In this document: positions 48,553 through 60,169 of the stretch, one piece after another
Layout of the letters: the number at the start of each line of letters is the position of its first letter
Position numbering within the stretch: the first letter of the stretch is position 1
Origin: Isoetes taiwanensis
Lineage: Eukaryota; Streptophyta; Lycopodiopsida; Isoetales; Isoetaceae
Length of the DNA: 64,000 nt
Assembly: GCA_021234155.1 (NCBI GenBank)
Contig: JAJEKV010000032.1
Span: forward strand, 10,484,099 to 10,548,098
Reading direction: 5' to 3'
Translations under genes and position numbers: made by a program
The notes under the pieces: model-generated
Told to the model about the DNA's origin: nothing
Databases searched by the model: none
What the model saw: the letters and a program-made list of their open reading frames with translations, nothing else

Positions 48553-50185
48553 CTTATCAGCTGCCAGCTCTGCAATCAATCGGGCACAACGCTTCAATGA
48601 AGAAATCCTTGTTGGGGGATGCTGGGATGGGCCCTCCAGCATTTCATCTAAACTTACTTGAGAATTTCCTGGTGGCATAGAGCCACGACTTGCTAAATTG
48701 GTGGGAGTCACTGGCTTGCTCTTCTGTGGACATCCACTCAGTTTACCTGCCGATAAGGCAGCTCCAGAAGCTCCAAGAGATGTTGGAGGTTCATCTGTAT
48801 AAGCACTTACTAAAACATACTCTCGCTCAATGCAGTCCAGAGAATCAGCAAGTGTCACTGATGACAAAAAACATAAGATCATCTTAAAGGATGCTACTTA
48901 GTCAAAAAGAACCTATTTGAATGTGGTTTTACAAATCTTACCTCCCCTAGAAGAGTCAGCATGATCATGTATTCTTTCAGCATCTGCTGAAAAATCTGAG
49001 CTCCGATTTCTAAATGGCTTTGGACTTTGGCTATCGTGTTTCAATGACAACCTCACACTTAGATCTTTGGACCCGTACTCTGGCTTACCTGATGGAGGGC
49101 TCCTTGAGAAGATCCTCATCTCAATTGGGGGACACTGCTCTAGGTGCCGCTTAGGGGGCACGCCTTCTACTGTTTGCGGCTGGTGCCAAGAATTTTTATC
49201 TAACTTCAATCTGACAATTTGAATTCATTTCCTAGGAACTTTTAGAAAACTTAGGCAATTTAATAATCATCTTTGCAATTCTACATAGCATAAAAGAGTA
49301 AACCAGATTGATCCTACCTCATAAAGCTGTGGCTAAAGAACTCCTCAAACGAAAGACGCTCCACTGAATAATTGACCCCAAAAAAGTTCATCGGTAAATG
49401 CCAATACATCTATTATGCAACAGTCTAGAATTTCCATGCCAAGGTTGCAATTGGAGGTAGTCAAGCACCTGGATTCCTACGCAAGAGCCTGCGGCATATG
49501 TCGATGCAATCAGGGTGAAGTTCAGCCTTAAGGGCTTCCGAATCGTGCATTCCTCTCCCAACATAAAGACGAGGCTACATTAAAAAACAAATAACCTTTA
49601 GGAATAAATAAAAACTTTATTAGGAGTCATGTATGGAGAAAATGGATACCTGAGACCACCAAAGCAGAAACCGTATTGAACGCCAGTCTGAGTTCTCAGC
49701 CCATCTTTTGAGCATTGGAAATAAGAAGAATAGAAAACCAAGCATGTTTGGCACCAGATAAATTATCACAGCTAATAAATATAGAGAAGGACCTCCATTG
49801 TGACCCAACCAGTTCTTGACAGTCCGTGTCAGGCCTGTTGGGTTGTTCCAGGAATATGTATAACAGACAGAGAGAACAATAATCCAAATAACTGAAGCAA
49901 CTAGCTTTATAAAAAGCTGTAGAAATCCTGATAATCTAAGACTGTGGTATGCTTGCACACTCATTACAATATCCAGCGCCCCTAAAAATAGAGCACAAAA
50001 GAGGCCCCAGTTATAACTCGGACAACAACAAAGCATTCAACACAAGACATAGCTATTCTTTCTATACCTTGCAGAAATCGAAGACCAGCAACTGTGATGA
50101 AAATACTGAGCACTTTCTTAAAAACGTCTGAATTAAAAACTGCAGTTGGTGAACCATCTCCATGCCAGGAAATAATAATCATTGC
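48553..50185 (-). CDS. chimeric gene fragment: callose synthase C-terminal part fused to ATG1 kinase tail
   Basis: Six minus-strand exons join with open frame and matching phases: 50068-50185, 49650-49981, 49469-49574, 49318-49373, 48942-49210 and 48553-48857 (donor AAG|GTATGC, so more may follow). The first two encode callose synthase membrane segments (FNSDVFKKVLSIFITVAG, NNPTGLTRTVKNWLG, LLWWSQ). The third opens with callose synthase PRLYVGRGMH and, inside the same exon, turns into the ATG1 kinase end (SEALKAELHPDCIDICRRLL). The fourth gives VERLSFEEFFSHSFM, and the last two give the Ser/Pro-rich ATG1 linker with DSLDCIEREYVLVS. Callose synthase is a plasma-membrane beta-1,3-glucan synthase; ATG1 starts autophagy. 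Neither catalytic domain is present. There are no stops, so a fusion transcript could be translated. Confidence 0.8.
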
Positions 50186-50256
50186 CTGCAACATAATCCC
50201 CTTGTGTTGAGATTACATCAGATCAAACAAAAAAGAGGAAGAATGGGTGATAAATA

Positions 50257-50520
50257 CCTGCTACATTGCTGATAAAATTTCTGGGTAAGGCCGTTGGCAA
50301 CTACGGTGGAAGATTTGGAATGCATTCCGCAGACCTTATGTCTCCGGTGGTAGTGTATAGGCATGCTAATATCATCCTTGCATCCTTCTGCCTGGCACAT
50401 TGCCACGAAGATAGAAGGCAGATGCACCCAAATCACGCTCAGCATGCTTGAGAGCTGTGCTGATCCATGAAAAATGAGCGGATCCGCCATCAGGCGCCAG
50501 TTCTTCTGCAGCTCGGCCAT
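50257..50520 (-). pseudogene. SBP-box (SPL transcription factor) exon fragment
   Basis: The minus-strand frame from 50520 has the first half of an SBP DNA-binding domain: MCQAEGCKDDISMPIHYHRR, HKVCGMHSKSS, NGLTQKFYQQCSR. Zn site 1 (C, C, C, H) is complete. In site 2 the Cys expected in R-F-C-Q-Q-C-S-R is Tyr. The domain stops at a donor-like AG|GTATTT at 50257, close to where SPL genes have their intron, but the second-half exon is absent. Joining this donor to the next callose synthase exon (50185) would shift frame into a stop. It lies within 100 bp of the 50.6-kb terminal block, pointing away from it. Confidence 0.75.
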
Positions 50521-50599
50521 AGCTGTGCGCCGAACACAAGCAGCAGGAAGAACGATTCTCCAGAATTTTCGGTGTAGGGCTTGAAGAAGACAAATCGCT

Positions 50600-50815
50600 C
50601 AGGGATCGAATTGGGGCTTTTGTTGTGGGCCGTTCATCTCAGAGATGGACGGCCGAGATCAATCTCTACCAACATTTTGGTACACCAACAAGAGGGATGC
50701 TTTGGGAGTTGCGAGGTGGCACCGTCTGGACCGTCCATCTTGAAGATGGACGGCCGAGATCAATCTCTACCAACATGTTGGTAGAGCTCATATAATTGTA
50801 TATATATGAGTGATA
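50600..50815 (+). repeat. terminal block (copy at 50.7 kb)
   Basis: Nearly the same as 44860-45060: TTGGGGCTTTTGTTGTGGG, two GATGGACGGCCGAGATCAAT copies, GAGGTGGCACCGTCTGGACC, then ACATGTTGGTAGAGCTCATA and ATTGTATATATATGAGTGAT. It is the right end of the unit carrying the SBP, callose synthase and ATG1 fragments. Confidence 0.7.
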
Positions 50816-50894
50816 GTGATATATATCTATCTATTATCACTCATATATATACAATTATATGAGCTCTACCAACATATTGGTAGAGATTGATCTC
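50756..50894. repeat. long palindrome joining two inverted termini
   Basis: 50756-50815 and 50832-50894 are inverted copies differing by one base and a 3-base indel, with a loop of about 16 AT-rich bases. Each arm is the outermost part of a terminal block, so two termini sit end to end. It could be a hairpin transposon end, two abutting insertions, or a palindromic assembly join. Confidence 0.85.
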
Positions 50895-51060
50895 TACCGA
50901 ATCCATCTTTGATAGGCGGTCGGGCAGTGCCACCTCTTAACACCCCAAGCAACCCCCTTTTGGTAGAGATTGAGGTGTCGCCGTCGGGTGGGTCGAATGT
51001 CTTGAGATCGGCGACCCAGCATTTAAAGCCCCTTTATTTGGGGCTTTTGTTCTAAACCGA
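50832..51060 (-). repeat. terminal block, inverted copy
   Basis: Read on the minus strand this is the same terminus: AAAGCCCC near 51035, a GTTGCTTGGGGTGTTAAGAG stretch, GAGATCAATCTCTACCAATA, then the AT-rich end at 50832. The GACGGCC inverted pair is more decayed than in the other copies. It faces the trehalase sequence on its right. Confidence 0.6.
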
Positions 51061-52690
51061 TTAGATTTAAGAATTTATTCGGGCCATCGATAGGGGAAAA
51101 AATCTCGACGTGTACCATTGATTCATTTCATACGTGTGCGCCCGATGGAGCTATTCTATTGGAAACCACAGATGGGTTCAAGCCCGTGAACAGGCATTCC
51201 CGCTTTGGAGCTCGTCGAGATGCGTAAGTCTATGATGCCCATTCCATAAATGGCATTTGCAAGATCCGGTTCGTCCCCCGCCTTCGTATTGTCCGGTAGG
51301 TTGCACATGGATGTCATGGCCCGAAGCAAATGTCGTTCACCGGGTTAATAATCTTAGCTTGCTTTTTGATATAAAAACCGGATCTATATCGTAATCGCTC
51401 TTGTGCACCACACAATGGCATGCGGTGGCAATGTCATTTGGGAGTGAAGCATCACCGTGGCTTTCTTCGTGATGGAAGATAGGTAACGATTCCACTAATT
51501 GCAGCACCATATGAAATTCAAATAATCAAACCTGGCGAAAATCACGAGGCATTCGTTCCCTATTTGGCGGGGAATCCAAGCCCACCTACGGCATCATCAT
51601 GATCCGAAAGTTACGGCCGGTGCTCCCGGACATTTAACGTAGTATTTTGCAATTAGGTGTGGCGTTTTTTCGGTTTTGAGGCGGTGTTTTTGCTAAGCTG
51701 CGGTAGTGGAGTCGGTGGAAGATCCAGATCGAGATGCCGCCGTGGCGGGTTTGATTTTCACTTAATTGGGAGCAAATATTTCTCTTCAATCGAAAAAGCG
51801 GGTAAGTCTACGCTTATCTTTTCTTCTCTCTTCAAGTTTTTCTTATTTGTTTTGCCTCATTTGTTGATTCATGACGTTTAATCATGCATTCTCCTGCGCT
51901 GCCCATATGCAAGAATGCATGGCAATGCTTCTTGAGATCGCCCCTTAACGAGGAAAAGCATATGTCTTCTCGTGCCTAGGGTTCAATTCTCCAATCTCTT
52001 TTCCCTCGTGCAAAAGCGATCAATGTGTATATGATGAATCTTTCTCTCATATCTTCTTGGTTATATTTTGATATTCATGGAATCGGATCTTAGTAATATG
52101 TTTTGATCATCATAGCATGGCTCAAATGATTTGAGATTTTAGCCATTCATACCGATGATAATACTTAATTTTCCATCATAAACCCTTGCATTCGACCAAG
52201 GAACTAGAGGTCTTCTACCTTTGGAGTAATGAGCAGATTAATGAAAAATCACGTAACCGCAAAACCCCTTATTTGTTGTAAGAAAATTATCCTATGTCCC
52301 GCCAAGACGTAAGCTTCTAGGTTCTTCAAGAGTCAAAGAAATTTGAAATGTGAATTATAGAGCATGTGACCTTACGGTCTTATATCCATTTCAATAATCC
52401 TCCACCGAAGTAAATTAGTCCGGTTCCTATTAAGATTCTTGGTTTGAGGTGCCCGCACAAATAAATTGTTTGATATCTTTGGATATTTTTATTTTCAAGT
52501 GTCATTAGGGTAACATATCCAAGCATTGGCGAGACAAATCGAAGTTCATACCGCGGTTTTGTGAACTCGTTTTTCCCTCTCTCTTTTTCCTTCTTTCATT
52601 GCATTGCAAAAATTCTTCCGTCCGATCTTCCTTTTGCAAATGCATTCGTACTAATATAAGTGTTGGATAATATATCAAGGTTTTGCTTAC
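51061..52690 (+). other. sequence between terminus and trehalase, no named gene
   Basis: No exon could be identified. A donor-like GCGG|GTAAGTCTAC at about 51800 ends a transcribed-looking segment, with a pyrimidine-rich stretch after it. This may be 5' leader and first intron of the trehalase copy. Confidence 0.3.
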
Positions 52691-52699
52691 GAGTATTGA

Positions 52700-55560
52700 T
52701 CTCTTTGGGAATTGATTTATGCGAGAGAAACTCGGGCAATTCTTGAAGGAGTACTTTGCACTGCCTGTGAAGTGATCTATTGCCAAGAACTTTGGGGGAT
52801 TATGTTCCAACGGAAGGATTTTTGCCGTTGGTTAAGAATAGGAAGATCGGGGAATGGGCCCTAAACGTCCATTCCTTATGGCTCAAACTTGTGCGCAAGG
52901 TATCGGATGGCGTCCTTCACCATCCCGAGCAAAGACACGTTACTTCCTTTGCCTCATGTAGTTGTCGTTCCCGGAGCTCGGTTTAACGAGGTCTATTCAT
53001 GGGATAGCTACTTTGGATAATCAGGTGATTTATTTGTTTCTAATCCGTTCGGTTAAATTATGGTTCCTTTTCTTCTAATATGCAACCTGTTTGTGACAAA
53101 AGGGGCTTGATTGTGAGCCGAATCTTTGGACTTTGCCGGAGGAATTGCTGAGAATCTTCTTTTGTTAGTTGAAACGTATGGATTTGTTCCTAATGGAGCA
53201 AGAACATACTACACGAATCGCGGTAATGATCTGTTACTTAAACGTTTTGTATCTTCTCTTTGTGTCCTTTCTCGCAATATTTTATATCGACATAAAAAGA
53301 CATGTGGCATGATCCGTCATTATTACAATTTTTCCATGTCATTGTAAGTTGATCTTTTTTGTAAGTTTATCTTTTTGTTATGTTTGTGTAGCCAACCTCC
53401 TCTCTTTGAGCCAAAGGATTCGAAGTCTTATATGAAGCCTCTGGTGATCGGGCTAGTGGAAAGGGCATTTCTTGTGCTTTTGCAGAGTACAATTTCTGAT
53501 GTTCGGGTATATCCGGAATTCCTCTATTATCTAATAGTTTGGGATATTTGCAAATATTAAGCTCGCCCTGCAATTGCACAGATCTTCACGAAGTCCGGAT
53601 AGGATAACAAAGGTATTGAGCATAGGCTTACCCGATACTGCGCAAAGTGGGATGAACCTCGTCGAGAATCCTTCACCATTGTAAGAATGTGTGTTTATTT
53701 ATTACCTTTTTTATTCAATGCCTTCAACTAACTAAGCTACACAGATGATGAGGAAATAGCAAAATACTTCTCCAATTCAAAGAGCCAACAGAGGCTTTAC
53801 CATGATATTGCCACAGACCGAATCCGGGATTTTAGCTCCGGATGGATGGGGTAAATTGGGACAAATTTGTGGATCCGATTCGACTTTATTGGTCAATCTA
53901 ACGTAAAGCCGTTTTCGGTGATGAGCAAAGCATCTTCGTACCTTGAGGACCTCACGTATCATTCTGTCGACTTGAATGCATTTCTAATGCGGTGTGTAAA
54001 ACTTTTTTTTCTTAATTCAATATATGGTTTGTAGATTTTGAGCCTCATGTCCTATGTCCCGCCAAGAAAATTATCCTACGTCCTTCACCATCTGAGCGGC
54101 AAAGACGTTACTTCCTTTGCCTCATGTAGTTGTCGTTCACGGAGCTCGGTTTAACGAGGTCTATTCTTTGGGATAGCTCTTTGGATAATCGGTGATTTAT
54201 TTGTTTCTAATCCGTTCGGTTAAATTATGGTTCCTTTTCTTCTAATATGCAACCATTTTGTTACAAAAGGGGCTTGATTGTGAGCCGAATCTTTGGACTT
54301 TGCCGAGGAGGAATTCTTTGAGAATCTTCTTTTGTTAGTTGAAACGCACGGATTTGTTCCTAATGGAGCAAGAACATACTACACCTAATCGCGGGTAATG
54401 ATACGTTACTTAAACGTTTTGTATCTTCTCTTTGTGTCCTTTCTCTCGCAATATTTTATATCGACATAAAAGACATGTGGCATGATCCGTCAGATTACAA
54501 TTTTTTCCATGTCATTGTAAGTTGATCTTTTTGTAAGTTTATCTTTTTTGTTATGTTTGTGTAGCCAACCTCCTCTGGCCGAGCCAAATGATTCGAAGTC
54601 TTATATGAAGCCTCGGTGATCGGGAAGCTAGTGGAAAGGGCATTTCTTGTGCTTTTGCAGGAGTACAATTTTCGATGTTCAGGTATATCGGAATTCCTCT
54701 ATTATCTAATAGTTTGGGATATTTGCAAATATTAAGCTCGCCCCCGAATTGCAATGCGGATCTTCATGAAGTCCGGATACGAGGATAACAAAGGTATTGA
54801 GCATAGGCTTACCCGACTACGCAAAGTGGGATGAACCTCGTCGAGAATCCTTCACCACCTTGTAAGAATGTGTGTTTATTTATTACCTTTTATTCTGAAT
54901 GCCTTCAACTAACTAAGCTACGGGGATGAGGAAATAGCAAAATACTTCTCCAATTCAAAGAGCCAACAGAGGCTTTACCATGATATTGCCACAGTACCGC
55001 AGAATCATTTTGGGATTTTAGCTCGGATGGATGGGGTAAATTGGGACAAATTTGTGGATCCGATTCTCGACTTTATTGGTCAATCTAACGTAAAGCCGCT
55101 TTTTTGCGGTGATGAGCAGCATCTTCGCACCTTGAGGACCTCACGTATCATTCCTGTCGACTTGAATGCATTTCTAATGCGAGGTGTAAAACGTTTTTTT
55201 CTTAATTCAATATATGGTTTGTAGATTTTGAGTCGCTAACTGGTTCATCCCTTGCTTTGCCTAGATGGAAAGGAATCGGCCTTTTTGCAAAATTACCGGG
55301 AAGAAATGCGGATTCGCAAAGCACTTTAATCTCGTGAGGCGAAGATAGGAGGGTCATAATTAATTCTATCTTTCGGAGCGATGAGAAGGGGCAATGGTTT
55401 GATTATTGGCTTCCTTCTAATTGTCACAACCCCGAGAACGTCGATTGCCAAAAGATGATCTATACGGGGCGTTATTGAAAGTGTTTAGGGGCTTCCATCG
55501 TTTTGCTTATTCTATACTTTCGATCTTGGTGATATGCAACTTTGAAGATGGCCACCGAAC
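52700..55560 (+). pseudogene. trehalase (GH37) pseudogene with internal tandem duplication
   Basis: Trehalase cleaves trehalose to glucose. Plus-strand pieces follow family order: GYVP-type start ([39 protein letters not shown]), [38 protein letters not shown] at a donor, QPPL after the next acceptor, SQQRLYHDIAT, then VDLNAFLM, KMERNRPFCKITGKK and DEKGQWFDYWLPSN. Frames are broken by many small indels. The PGARF signature and the GARTYYTNR signature occur twice because 52909-54042 is repeated at 54079-55232. GT/AG intron borders remain, so it arose by DNA copying. As it stands it cannot encode an enzyme. Confidence 0.85.
52909..55232 (+). repeat. tandem duplication of about 1.15 kb inside trehalase
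   Basis: 52909-54042 and 54079-55232 are direct copies, from GTCCTTCACCATC to TGTAGATTTTGAG, separated by a spacer containing TCCTATGTCCCGCCAAG, which also occurs near 52291. The copies differ mostly by 1-4-bp insertions and deletions rather than substitutions. Confidence 0.85.
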
Positions 55561-56440
55561 CGCGGTAATCCGGATGAAGTGCTCGGATCCGTAGGGATCA
55601 TGTTGCAAAACCGTCTCCGGGATGATACAAATGCCTCTATTTCGCCTTTTGTTCAGAAAATCAGTCGTTTCTGAGGTTAAAAAGCATACCGGATATGCTT
55701 GGTGCAAAAGTGCGGACTTCTGTCGGAGGATGGATCTATATGCTAGCTTAGGCATTTTGGAGAAACATCCTAATTGTTTTATCTGTAGATGCTCGGAGCA
55801 GATGCTTACTTATCCTGCAATGTTGAGGCACATGCTTACTCCAGTTCCTGCTATAACAAAGATATGGTAGACACAAGTTTCGATTTTGCAGATTTGTATA
55901 CTTAGTTGGAGTTGGACTGTATAGTTGAGGTATACGATGCAGGGGCAGAACTAAAAGTGGCGCAACTCCGACATTCGCACGTAATATCACCTCACTTGCT
56001 CAGTTCTTTTTTACAAGACCTAAGTCAGGATACTTATTTTAACCCGTTGCAACTGTGATGCCTTCTTTTCTCGGATGTCAAACCCTATCCAACTGTCTCT
56101 ATTTGAACAAAAAATATGGAACTTTTTCTTTCTTTTAGTATCAGAAACAGTTTTTAAATTAGTGCAATGTATTGTTGCCAGGCCTGATTATCTTATAATT
56201 TTCTTTAGGCCCCTCAATAGAAGTTCCTGGAAACGAGAATTTGGCCACTCCTGAAGCCAGTACATCGAGACAACCACTGAAAAGGATATATGAAAAGGGG
56301 ATGAGGAGTGATAGCAAGTTCTATGTTCGGCATAAGGAACATAAAGAACCCAAATCACATTCAAGTTGTGCAAAATCATTTGAACTCTATTTGAAGAGGT
56401 GAGTTTGACACAGTATTTTAGCTACAAAATGTTCCATATT
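55561..56440. other. no assignable gene
   Basis: Frames at 55622-55870 plus and 55507-55990 minus have no clear motif. The first 300 bases may be the decayed C-terminal part of the trehalase, but this was not secured. Confidence 0.3.
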
Positions 56441-56444
56441 CCAA

Positions 56445-56900
56445 TCCGTTTATGCCTAGAATTTATTTCCACGTCTTCATAAACCATAGCTCAGTAACCC
56501 ATTCATAGTACAAAAACTTGTATATATACACGTATTAGATGTGTGTTTTGTCATCCCATGCCCATGTTCATAGAGATTCATCCCAGCCGTCCAATCACGA
56601 CATGAAAGGCCAGGATAATGCCACCTCATTGAGGTGCATGGATGGCCATGATGGGCATGCATGGGCATGCATGGGAGCATGCACCACATCCCCAAAGCGT
56701 TGGATCAAAAGGGGAGAATAAATCCTAGCCCTTGATTTTTGTGAAGAAGGTGCAAGGAAGGTGCCAAAAAAAAAAGTTGGTGCAGCAGATCTCAACCGTT
56801 AGATTAAAAGGTGAGCATAAATCCTAGTCATTAACTTTTTAATATTAAATTGATTTTTTTCTTTTAAAGGAGGTGAGGTGGCACCCTCATTAATAAAAAG
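56445..56900 (-). repeat. terminal block, inverted orientation (56.5 kb)
   Basis: Read on the minus strand it ends ACAAGTTTTTGTACTATGAA, followed by a stretch like 28910-28965. Inside lie TCATCCCATGCCCATGTTCA, AGCCGTCCAATCACG, GCCACCTCATTGAGGTG and repeated GGGCATGCATGG. It is possibly the far end of the unit whose near end is at 50.83 kb. Confidence 0.5.
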
Positions 56901-57109
56901 ACACCCTCATTAATAAAAAAGGTAGTGAGGTGGCAAAGTATTTATGAATGGACTTTCTAGGAAGCTTCCTTCTGTTTAATCGTCTTCGAAGGCCCGTAGC
57001 TTGCAGTAGAGGGGTCGGATGAATGTGGGGCCTACGATTTGGATTCCTCTCTCGTCGAGACCTTTCTAAGGAGTGGTGCTTTGGCACTATTTTGTCATTT
57101 GGAGCCGTG

Positions 57110-57330
57110 ATCGATGTGTGATTTTGTCATCCCATGGGTCATGTTCATAGAGATTGATCCTAGCCGTCAAATGACAAAATCAAGGGTTGTTATAATTCCA
57201 CCTCATGTGATGCATGGATGGGCACGATGTGCACATGCATACATATGCACATACATGCATGGGCCATGCACCATGCACATGGGCCGTTAGATGGGGGAAG
57301 GTGAAATCTGGATTGTTCAAACTATAAGAG
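57110..57330 (-). repeat. second copy of the 56.5-kb terminal block
   Basis: GATGTGTGATTTTGTCATCC, ATGTTCATAGAGATTGATCC, AGCCGTCAAATGAC and CCACCTCATGTGATGCATGG parallel 56535-56780. The copies are similar but interspersed differently, so one element lies next to or inside another. Confidence 0.6.
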
Positions 57331-57492
57331 AGGAAGGTGACAAGAGTTAGGTGGCATACATGTGCATGCAAGCATTTAAATATTGTAATCATGAGGTGTT
57401 AGTTGAGGTGGCATGTGCATTTATTTGCCACCATATCTTATCTATATTTAATATATAGATTTTGAGGAGGCATTGTAATTAATTTATGCATT

Positions 57493-57745
57493 TTTTTTTG
57501 CCTTTTAATATAGAATATAAAAATCTTAATGTGAAACGTGGAAAGCCATATCTTGCTTTCTTTTCAAGTTTTCTTTCAAACTTTAACCATGAGGACGAGC
57601 TTGATGTAACTACATGGCAACATTTTTTGCCTTTTATTATAGAAAAACCTTAATGTGGAAGGTGGCAAAGCTATATTTTGTGCTTTCTTTTTTATGTTTT
57701 TTTTCGATCTTTAACCATGAGGACGAGCTTGATGTCATGTGAACT
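57493..57745 (+). repeat. 129-bp tandem duplication
   Basis: 57493-57621 and 57622-57745 share TTTTTTGCCTTTTA, a CTTAATGTG stretch and TTTAACCATGAGGACGAGCT, with several small differences. Confidence 0.8.
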
Positions 57746-57854
57746 ACGTTTGGTTTTCCTTCCACCACCTTTTTTTTTTTTTCTAAACTAAGGGCCTAGA
57801 ATCTTTGGAAAATTATTCCTCTCCTTCTTCTCTGAAGTTCTAGCCCAAGACTCC

Positions 57855-58175
57855 ATGAGCGTCCGCTAAAACTCTCAGACTAGGGGAATCTTCATAGAGT
57901 CTAAAAGCGAATCTAAGGAACCTTGGGAGAATCTTTGGGAACATAGGGGAATCTTATGAGAATCACTGGGGGTATTCTTAAGAAACCTTAGGAAATCTAA
58001 GGGGATATAGGGGAATGTTAAGGGAATCTAGGGATTCTTAAACAAATTCATGTGAATCCCTGTAGAATAATGTGGAATCTTTGTAGGATCTTAGGAAATC
58101 CAAGAGAAACTTTGTAGAATTTTAGGGAATCTACGAGAAATGCATGGGGATCTAGGGATGTTTTAGAATATTGGA
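57855..58175 (-). repeat. degenerate AGATTC-type array, inverted
   Basis: GGGAATCTTAKGAGAATC-like iterations are the reverse complement of the arrays at 27.7, 34.6 and 36.1 kb. It ends 15 bases before the inverted end motif GTACAAATACTTGTATATAT at 58201-58220, the same order as in the plus-strand copies. Confidence 0.7.
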
Positions 58176-58211
58176 CAGATCTTCATGTTGGCCCCTCATG
58201 GTACAAATACT

Positions 58212-58319
<108 letters not shown>

Positions 58320-59640
58320 TCGCCTAGCCAAGACCTTTTGTATTAACTAGACATCCACGGAGCCCTATACTAACTAAATAGGACACTGAATTTATTGAAC
58401 CCTAAAAAGGGAAACCATAGAGGTCACGGACTGAAAATTTTATAACCATATTTCCCATATTCAAGCCATACAAAGTTACGCCAAAAGAATTCTATGCAAA
58501 CCTTTTAATGTTGAAGTAATAACAGCTAATAGATACTGCCATATCCATAAATAAAACCATTCAAAACCCAAACCAATTATGAATAATTCAATACATTAAT
58601 TTTAATCACAAACAATGCCACTTATAGGTTAGGTAATAATTTTATTATTTATGTACTAGTGATTAAGACCACTACCATTTTCCAACCGGATCTTATAATC
58701 CAAATTTAGACCAACCACTTGTAAGAAAGGGAATTTTCCATTCTTGCAAATAAGTGAAATATATCTATCACAAAGAATAGCACGAAATATAGTTAAGGTA
58801 ATTTCTTACCATCCAATTATGTAATATAAAAAACTCACATACAATGGTTTATAAAAATCGTTCATCACCCGGTTACCATCTTCAATCATCATGCAAAATA
58901 ACAATGCGAGGAGAAGAGAGGTCGGTTACTGCGACAAATAGCATTAATTAGCCAAAAGAGGGTAAAAAACACTAATGCTAACGGGTAAGCAATGAACTCT
59001 CTTGGCATTTCGCCCTTTACCCTGAGAATAAAGAATATTACTTAAATAGTCATAAAGCAGGTTTAGAGATCCAAGGAGTATACAAACCTAACCGATCCAA
59101 TTTTGTAAAACATACAATTAACATGAGAGAATTACTAATTAGCTATCATCCGGGATATTTAATAAATTTAATGCATGATTTAACGGGGCTTTTCAATATT
59201 ATTTACCCCATACTAAGTGGACCTAGGATCGGACCATCCAACACGTATATAATAAGACACATACAAGTTAGAATTCAACCAATTGTAAAGCCTATATTTC
59301 ATCAAATCTTTGGGTATACAATTCGGTGGGATGAAAAAGCAGGGTTACAAAGGCGAAAATATATGCTAGAATTTTAACCAAATGCTATGTATAATTTTCA
59401 AAGGCCCGGTCGGATATACACAAAACCTTACTCTATCTCATAGGAATAAGTAATATTTAACTTTGAATTATAGGGAGAATGAAGCTCAAACAATAAGTTA
59501 ACAAAAAGGATATGCAATAACCGGGAAAGGAAATGCTAAATTTCAACACCAAATAACCAAGAATGGGAACTGATTAAATTTGGACTTCATAATCTGTATC
59601 TTCTTCACTTTACGAATCAGCTACCCCTCTCCACAATCTT
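58320..59640. other. no gene seen
   Basis: Very AT-rich. The frame at 59123-59377 has no recognisable motif or splice context. Confidence 0.35.
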
Positions 59641-59651
59641 TGCAGGAGGTA

Positions 59652-60166
59652 TCACGGAATTTTCAAGACATTGAGCCTCTTGGGGGCGTTCACGCATGGA
59701 TTTAAGCTTGGTAGAAACTTCACAATGCGAGAATCATTCTTGTCCCCTGTTGGGATCGGGCCATTTGCCTTGCAAAGCTCAATCAATTGTGCTTTGGAAG
59801 GTTGGGACTTCTTGTGCTCAACACCATTTCTTCTAAGGAATTCTATAAGTTTGGCCCTTATGCGCCCCTTATTGCTCTTTGCCCTCAGTTAGCCCTACCT
59901 TATTCATATCTCGGGGTTTTAAACTAAAGGAGATCATATATTTATAGCTCAACATATCAATCGATTAGGCCATAAACATCGGATAAACAATCGGTTTACC
60001 TATCCATTACAAGACTATTTAGATAAAGCAAGATTAGTCAGAAAAACCGTTACCTGAACACCCTGTCATGAAAGCTTTGTGGCAGATATTTTGCATATTG
60101 TTGATCATCCATATTTCGCAAATAAATTTGTCGGATCAATGGAGTTAGGGATCCGTCTATCGTCAT
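59652..60166 (-). CDS. possible small two-exon gene, 114 residues, SAP-like segment
   Basis: Exon 1 (60054-60166) and exon 2 (59652-59883) on the minus strand join in phase at CAG|GTAACG and CTGAG|GGCAAA. The protein starts MTIDGSLTPLIRQIYLRNMD, passes KYLPQSFHDR, then has a basic helix-rich part (RIRAKLIEFLRRNGVEHKKS, SKAQLIELCKANGP) and ends NAPKRLNVLKIP. The paired L-I-E-x-x-x-x-N-G helices resemble a SAP-type DNA/RNA-binding helix-turn-helix, but the match is weak and I do not recognise the family. Two telo boxes and a short uORF precede it, typical of plant promoters and 5' leaders. The good splice junction, matching phase and leader make it more credible than other small frames here. 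A longer gene with further exons is possible. Confidence 0.5.
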
Positions 60167-60169
60167 CCG

